Part shown: one piece after another, positions 59,739 through 64,000 of the stretch | Position numbering within the stretch: the first letter of the stretch is position 1 | Layout of the letters: each line of letters starts with the position of its first letter | Assembly (NCBI RefSeq): GCF_014041935.1 | Contig: NZ_CP059491.1 | Coordinates: forward strand, 4,960,001 to 5,024,000 | Length of the DNA stretch: 64,000 nucleotides | From: Gordonia jinghuaiqii | Lineage (GTDB): Bacteria > Actinomycetota > Actinomycetes > Mycobacteriales > Mycobacteriaceae | Direction: 5' to 3' | Notes under the pieces: generated by a model | Seen by the model: the letters and a program-made list of their open reading frames with translations, nothing else | Database searches by the model: none | What the model was told of the DNA's origin: nothing | Position numbers and translations under genes: made by a program

Positions 59739-60761
59739 ATGGCCAAGTACGCCAAAGGCGAAGCCCGACAGTGGGCGCTGGAATCGCTCACCGGCTGCTG
59801 CGGATGCATCACCCCGACCTTCACCGCTGACCTGACCGATCTCAACGAGGAGGCGATTCGCCACGACGTGCGGATGGAGAAGCACTATGGCATGTCCGCG
59901 GTGCTGATCGTCTCCGAGTGCGGCACGACCCTCGAGGAGATGGCTCGTTTTTGCGCGATCGTGGCAGACGAGGCAGGCAACGATCTGATCACCGTCCTGC
60001 AGGCGTCACAGCCCACGCGCGCCGACACCGTGGCCTCGGCCGAGGAAGCAGCACGCGTCGGCGTCGATCTGGTCATGCCGTCGTACCCGCTGTACTACCG
60101 GCCCTCGTCCTTCGACGACGTCTTCGAGTTCACGAAGGCCGTCGCGACAGCGAGCGACCTCGGGATGATCATCTTCGGAATGGACGCTTTCGGATTCGGA
60201 CGGCTCCACCCGTCGGGATTCCCGGTGGACCTGCTCACTCGTATGGTTGACGAGATCCCGCAGATCTGTGCGATCAAGAACGAGATCGGCGCACCCGGAG
60301 TCGGCGGCATCGCCGCGGTGTTCGAAGCGCTTCGCGACCGCGTCGTGGTCTCCGACCCGCAAGAACTCAACGCTCCCGCGTGGATCGCCAACTACGGCAT
60401 GCGCTTCATGGGCACCTCGAACTACGAGACCTACGCCGGCGAAGTCCCACGCATGCTGGGCTTGCTGTCCGAACCATCGACGTGGGACGAGGGCATGGAC
60501 CTCTACTGGAAGCTGAATCCCGCCCGCCAGGCCAACGCCGAGGTCTGTTCCCGTCTCACGATGGGCAGCGGACTCGTTCCCCGCATGCACGCGAAGTACC
60601 AGGGCTGGCTGGTGGGCTTCAACGGCGGCCCCATCCGCCAGCCACACATGCGTATCAGCGCCGGACAGATGGCCATTCTCCGACGAGGCGCCGAGGCCTC
60701 CGGACTCCCCGTCACCGACGCTGACGACGATCTGTTCTATCAGGGACGGAACCCGCGCTGA
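59739..60761 (+). CDS. Dihydrodipicolinate synthase (DapA) family aldolase
   Basis: 340 residues from ATG 59739; the frame is open to 59457 but there it is non-coding in character. The TIM-barrel pattern is clear: GCITPTFTADLTDLNEEAIRHDVRMEKHYGMSAVLIVSECGTTLEEMARFC, the Tyr in MPSYPLYYRP, and the Schiff-base Lys in CAIKNEIGAP. At 340 residues it is longer than DapA (~295) and closer to the hydratase-aldolases of aromatic breakdown. It is divergent from LysR and followed by an SDR, so a catabolic retro-aldol step is likelier than lysine synthesis. Confidence 0.82.
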   Translation: MAKYAKGEARQWALESLTGCCGCITPTFTADLTDLNEEAIRHDVRMEKHYGMSAVLIVSECGTTLEEMARFCAIVADEAGNDLITVLQASQPTRADTVASAEEAARVGVDLVMPSYPLYYRPSSFDDVFEFTKAVATASDLGMIIFGMDAFGFGRLHPSGFPVDLLTRMVDEIPQICAIKNEIGAPGVGGIAAVFEALRDRVVVSDPQELNAPAWIANYGMRFMGTSNYETYAGEVPRMLGLLSEPSTWDEGMDLYWKLNPARQANAEVCSRLTMGSGLVPRMHAKYQGWLVGFNGGPIRQPHMRISAGQMAILRRGAEASGLPVTDADDDLFYQGRNPR

Positions 60762-60828
60762 GCTGAACCGACTCGAACATCGCGAGTCCGGTGACCCGTC
60801 CGTGACGAACCAGAGTAAGGAAGTAGAC

Positions 60829-61704
60829 ATGAACAGGATGGAAGGCAAGGTCGCGCTCATCACCGGAGGCGCTCGCGGGCAGGGACGTGAACACGCCCGC
60901 CAGCTCGCCGCCGAGGGCGCCGACATCATCATCACCGACATCTGCGAGCAGATCCCGGGCGTGAAGTACCCGATGGCCACCCCGGGCGATCTCGAGGAGA
61001 CGGTCGCGATTGTCGAGGGTCTCGGCCGCCGCTGTCTCGCCTACATCGTGGACGCACGAGACGTCGCCCGCATGCGAGAAGTGACCGACGCGGCGGTGGC
61101 CGAGCTCGGGCACCTCGACACGGTGGTCATCAACCATGGGATTGCCATTCCGCACGAGCCGGACGATCCTGACAGTTACGAACTGTGGGACGCCGTGATC
61201 ACCACCAACCTGTCAGGCGTCTATCGGACCGCCTCAGTGGTGATCCCCCATCTCAAGAACCAGGGTGGCTCGATAACCGTCATCGGGTCGTCGTCCTCAA
61301 TCGTCGCGCATTACAACAACCCCTCCTACACGGCGTCAAAACACGGTGTGATCGGTCTCGTCAAGTCCCTCGCGGCAGACCTGTCGCAGTACTGGATTCG
61401 CGTGAACGCGGTATGCCCGACGGCAGTCGCCACAGACATGTTCATCAATGACTACAACCTGTCCCGGTTCAACCCCGGCGAGCCGAATCCGACGGTTGAG
61501 TCCCTCAAGTTCCCGGCCACTGCGCTACATCAGCTCCCGGTGCCGTGGATCGAGCCCGAGGCGGTCACCAAGGCTGTGCTGTACCTGGCCTCCGACGACG
61601 GCAAGTACGTCACCGGGGTCGCTCTCCCCGTCGACGCAGGCACGACCACCCAACCCCCCGGGATCACGGCGTTCATCGGACAGCGCATCGCCGAGCTCTC
61701 CTGA
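60829..61704 (+). CDS. Mycofactocin-type SDR family oxidoreductase (second copy)
   Basis: 291 residues from ATG 60829 with AAGGAAG 5 bases upstream; GTG 60802 is also in frame. ITGGARGQGREHARQLAAEGADIIITDICEQ is the mycofactocin-coupled SDR signature; the active site has Ser (GSSSSIV) and YTASKHG; the ending VDAGTTTQPPGITAFIGQR matches the copy at 57349. It oxidises an alcohol in the pathway with the aldolase before it. A terminator lies beyond the stop. Confidence 0.88.
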   Translation: MNRMEGKVALITGGARGQGREHARQLAAEGADIIITDICEQIPGVKYPMATPGDLEETVAIVEGLGRRCLAYIVDARDVARMREVTDAAVAELGHLDTVVINHGIAIPHEPDDPDSYELWDAVITTNLSGVYRTASVVIPHLKNQGGSITVIGSSSSIVAHYNNPSYTASKHGVIGLVKSLAADLSQYWIRVNAVCPTAVATDMFINDYNLSRFNPGEPNPTVESLKFPATALHQLPVPWIEPEAVTKAVLYLASDDGKYVTGVALPVDAGTTTQPPGITAFIGQRIAELS

Positions 61705-61832
61705 GCACTGACCAGAGGTCCGAACAGGACAGCCCCCGCGTCGCAACTGTGCCCCGCCCCCGCGCCGACCAGGCCGGGGGCGGCCTGCTGCCCGGCGCAA
61801 CTTCACCCGCGTGGTTGGCAGACCAACGAGAA

Positions 61833-61860
61833 ACTCCCCTCGGCCGTGACCGAGGGGAGT
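61833..61860. terminator. Bidirectional terminator between convergent SDR and MDR genes
   Basis: ACTCCCCTCGG and CCGAGGGGAGT are perfect 11-bp arms around CCGTGA, between the ends of convergent genes (61704 and 61890). TTCTC follows on the plus strand and TTTCTC on the minus strand. Confidence 0.75.
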
Positions 61861-61889
61861 TCTCGTCGAGAGACGTATCACGCTGCAGC

Positions 61890-62954
61890 TCAGCGTAGAT
61901 CGACCATCATCTTCCCCGTGTTGGCTCCGCTGAGCATGTCGATGAACGCGCTCGGAGCATTCTCGATCCCCTCGACGACCGTCTCGCGCTCGAGAATGAG
62001 GCCCCGGGAACGCCACTCGATCATCTGAGCCCTGAACTCGTCGAACCGGTGCGCAAAGTTCCGGGCGAGGAACCCGCGAACGCTCAGCGACCGCGAGGTG
62101 ATGTTGAAAAGATTCCGGGGCCCCGGAGTCGGACTGCCCGGTGTGGAATACCCGGAGATGGCGCCGCACATTACAATTCGGCCGTCGATGTTCATCTCAT
62201 CGAGTGCCGCCACCAGATGATCACCACCGACGTTGTCGAAGTACACGTCCACGCCAGACGGCGCCGCATCGCGCAGCAGCTCCGCGACCGGGCCGTCGCG
62301 GTAACAGAATGCGGCATCCGCGCCCAGCGCCGTCGTACTGAAAGCGACCTTCTCCGCCGAGCCCGCGCTGGCGATGACGGTGGCACCCATGATCTTCGCG
62401 ATCTGGACGGCCAGGCTCCCGACCGAGCCGCCGGCGCCGGACACGAACACGACGTCGCCACGGCGAACCTCGGCCAGGCAACAGATGCCCGACCATGCGG
62501 TCAGACCGCTGACGCCCAGGCTGTTGAGGTAGGACGAGGCGGGGATGGCGTCGTCGACGGTGACCTTCAGCGGATCGCGGTAACCGCGCGATCCCGGGTC
62601 GAGGACGTCGAGGTCGCGCCAGCCCTTGAAATGCGTCACGTGGTCGCCGGGCGCGAATCCGGAATGACGCGACTCGACGACCTCTCCGACCGCCCACCCC
62701 TCGAGTGGTGAATCGAGTTCGTACGGGGCGAGATAGGAGCCGGTCCCGGCCGTCGGATTCATCCGAATACGCATCGAGGGGTCGACCGACATGAACATGT
62801 TTCGGACGAGGATCTGCCCTTCACGAAGCGCAGGAATCTCCACGTGGGCGAGGGCGAAGTCCCCAGGGTCGGGGATTCCGGTCGGGTATCCGACGAGTCG
62901 CACCTCGGTGCGTGTGGTCGTGTGAAGCGTCGAGGGAGACATGGTGACAGTCAT
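61890..62954 (-). CDS. MDR-family NADP-dependent oxidoreductase (zinc-independent, CurA/PTGR-like)
   Basis: 354 residues. The cofactor-binding motif GAGGSVGSLAVQIAKIMGATVIASAGSAEKV is clear, and there are no zinc-binding Cys residues, as in leukotriene B4 dehydrogenase and curcumin reductase types that reduce enone double bonds. The N-terminal REGQILVRNMFMSVDPSMRIRM is group-specific. Start ATG 62954 overlaps the stop of the enoyl-CoA hydratase gene by 4 bp, so the two are coupled. Confidence 0.9.
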   Translation of the reverse strand: MTVTMSPSTLHTTTRTEVRLVGYPTGIPDPGDFALAHVEIPALREGQILVRNMFMSVDPSMRIRMNPTAGTGSYLAPYELDSPLEGWAVGEVVESRHSGFAPGDHVTHFKGWRDLDVLDPGSRGYRDPLKVTVDDAIPASSYLNSLGVSGLTAWSGICCLAEVRRGDVVFVSGAGGSVGSLAVQIAKIMGATVIASAGSAEKVAFSTTALGADAAFCYRDGPVAELLRDAAPSGVDVYFDNVGGDHLVAALDEMNIDGRIVMCGAISGYSTPGSPTPGPRNLFNITSRSLSVRGFLARNFAHRFDEFRAQMIEWRSRGLILERETVVEGIENAPSAFIDMLSGANTGKMMVDLR

Positions 62955-63757
62955 TCGTGTGGGTCCTCTGCTATCCAGCGCCGCGCGTCTTCGAACGGCT
63001 GTGAGACGAATGTGGTGATCCGGTCGGCCGCGTCGTCGGCGAGACGCGCCCGCATCGAAGCGTGAGCCTCGATCGAGACCGCATCGTCGAGTCGCAGATC
63101 CATCCCGGCGTAGAAGGCGTACTTGGTGAGTCCGACGGCCTGCACGGGCAACGAAGCGAGCCCGTGCGCCATCTCGAGTGCCGATCGCCGGGCATCGGGT
63201 ACGACCTCGTGCACGAGGCCGAGCGTGTGGGCGGTCTGCGGGTCTACAACGCGCCCGCGAAGGGCGAACTCGAGCGCGGTGGCCGAACCGATGAGCCGCG
63301 AGAGTCGCTGTAACGCAGAGGCTCCGGGAACCAGACCCAGCTTCACCTCGGGCAGTCCGTAGAGGTGATCGCCGGCCTGAGCGATCCGGATGTCGGACGC
63401 GAGTGCCAGGGTGAATCCGATTCCCATCGCGTCGCCGTTGAGCGCCGCGATGACCGGCTTGCGCAACGCGGTCAGCCTGCTGAACGAATCATGCATCCGC
63501 AGATAACGATCCGGGCCGTCGGCGACCCGATCGACGAGGGGGGTCTTCTGTCCCATCACCAGGTGCTCCGGCGAGAACATAGTCACGAACCGATTGTCGG
63601 TACCACCGGTGAGAACGACGGCCCTGACAGCATCATCAGCCGTCCAGGTCTCGACCATCGCCGAGAGCTGGGTCACGCCGTCGAGGTCGTAGTACCCGTG
63701 GGGCGGGTTGTCCCACGTCGCGATGGCGACCTTTCGAATCCGCTGTTCTTTCCACAT
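62951..63757 (-). CDS. Enoyl-CoA hydratase/isomerase family protein
   Basis: 268 residues with the crotonase fold: VVLTGGTDNRFVTMFSPEHL (oxyanion site), ALNGDAMGIGFTLALASDIRIAQAGDHLYGLPEVKLGLVPGAS and the usual helical C-terminus. Family members hydrate, isomerise or hydrolyse acyl-CoA esters. Whether both catalytic Glu residues are kept cannot be fixed by eye, though a Glu is present in LPEVKLG. Start ATG 63757. The final 243 bases of the window (63758-64000) hold no gene I can support. Confidence 0.88.
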   Translation of the reverse strand: MWKEQRIRKVAIATWDNPPHGYYDLDGVTQLSAMVETWTADDAVRAVVLTGGTDNRFVTMFSPEHLVMGQKTPLVDRVADGPDRYLRMHDSFSRLTALRKPVIAALNGDAMGIGFTLALASDIRIAQAGDHLYGLPEVKLGLVPGASALQRLSRLIGSATALEFALRGRVVDPQTAHTLGLVHEVVPDARRSALEMAHGLASLPVQAVGLTKYAFYAGMDLRLDDAVSIEAHASMRARLADDAADRITTFVSQPFEDARRWIAEDPHE

Positions 63758-64000
63758 TTGGCGATCTACTCCTAGTCGATGTCACGTGCGACGAACCGCT
63801 CGAATCCGTTCCAGTATCGGTGGCCAGACACTCGAGCCCTCCGGGGCGGTGACCAACGTCCAGCGTCCGCGCGGGATCGAACGGTCGGCATCGATAGCAG
63901 ACAGGCGGGTCGCAACGAGACTGCCCGTCGCCTGTCCGCTACCTGCGAAGCGTCAGCCGCGCGTGCCGTCGAGGACCTGCGATTCGTTTGCCGCGCCGGC

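Noticed and set aside
1..64000. Mobile element, prophage or CRISPR origin of the catabolic islands
   Set aside because: No transposase, integrase, phage structural gene, tRNA attachment site or CRISPR repeat array was seen; acquisition by transfer remains possible but unsupported here.

Overview
The window is high-GC, densely coded DNA with many 4-bp ATGA/GTGA gene overlaps, frequent GTG starts and occasional TTG starts, as in an actinobacterium. The glycerolipid block plsB / HAD-plsC / WS-DGAT (50.0-55.3 kb) has the gene order I recall for Mycobacterium tuberculosis Rv2482c-Rv2484c. With two mycofactocin-type SDRs this points to a mycolate actinobacterium such as Gordonia, Rhodococcus or Williamsia. 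I cannot fix the species. I saw no tRNA, rRNA, CRISPR array, insertion sequence or phage gene.

Layout. (1) 0.1-3 kb: a SHOCT-domain protein, an unknown protein and a bifunctional RibBA. (2) 3.2-16.3 kb: an amide/ureide catabolic island. It holds a HutC-type GntR regulator, an LLM flavin monooxygenase with an AllA-like ureidoglycolate lyase, an NTF2-like/amidase fusion, an FCD-type GntR regulator, and a long operon (NMT1-like ABC importer, amidohydrolase, creatininase-family protein, biuret-hydrolase-like cysteine hydrolase, cupin, acetamidase/formamidase, MBL hydrolase). (3) 16.3-20.5 kb: an acyl-CoA dehydrogenase remnant, DUF808, TSUP, methyltransferase and aldo/keto reductase genes. (4) 20.7-28.7 kb: an RpiR regulator divergent from an eight-gene operon of Rieske dioxygenase alpha and beta, a 102-residue unknown, a class I glutamine amidotransferase, a glutamine-synthetase-like ligase, a ferredoxin, a ferredoxin reductase and a second amidotransferase. 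This set resembles gamma-glutamylation routes for amine or aniline breakdown. (5) 28.7-35.6 kb: a convergent five-gene operon headed by an in-frame fusion of a GntR/FCD transcription factor with an amidase, then a PxpA-like protein, an NCS1 permease, a second amidase and an AmiE/AmiF-type nitrilase. A perfect 20-bp palindrome lies just upstream of the fusion.

(6) 35.7-48.5 kb: a full set of homologues of the iac genes for indole-3-acetic acid degradation (iacA, B, C, D, E, F, G, H, I) with an MFS transporter, a small Thr-rich protein and a FixJ/FixL-like two-component pair. (7) 48.7-57 kb: cspA, an aldose-6-phosphate epimerase, the glycerolipid/wax ester genes, a small membrane protein and an MFS transporter. 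(8) 57.3-63.8 kb: two mycofactocin-type SDRs around a LysR regulator and a DapA-family aldolase, then an MDR reductase and an enoyl-CoA hydratase.

Regions 2, 4, 5 and 6 together form about 45 kb devoted to C-N bond cleavage and N-aromatic oxidation, with four Ser-cisSer-Lys amidases, two Rieske oxygenases and several separate regulators. The least familiar items are the regulator-amidase fusion with a strong internal ribosome binding site, and the pairing of a gamma-glutamyl-type oxygenase operon with a convergent operon carrying a 5-oxoprolinase-like gene. All function calls come from reading motifs and gene context by eye; no database search was run.
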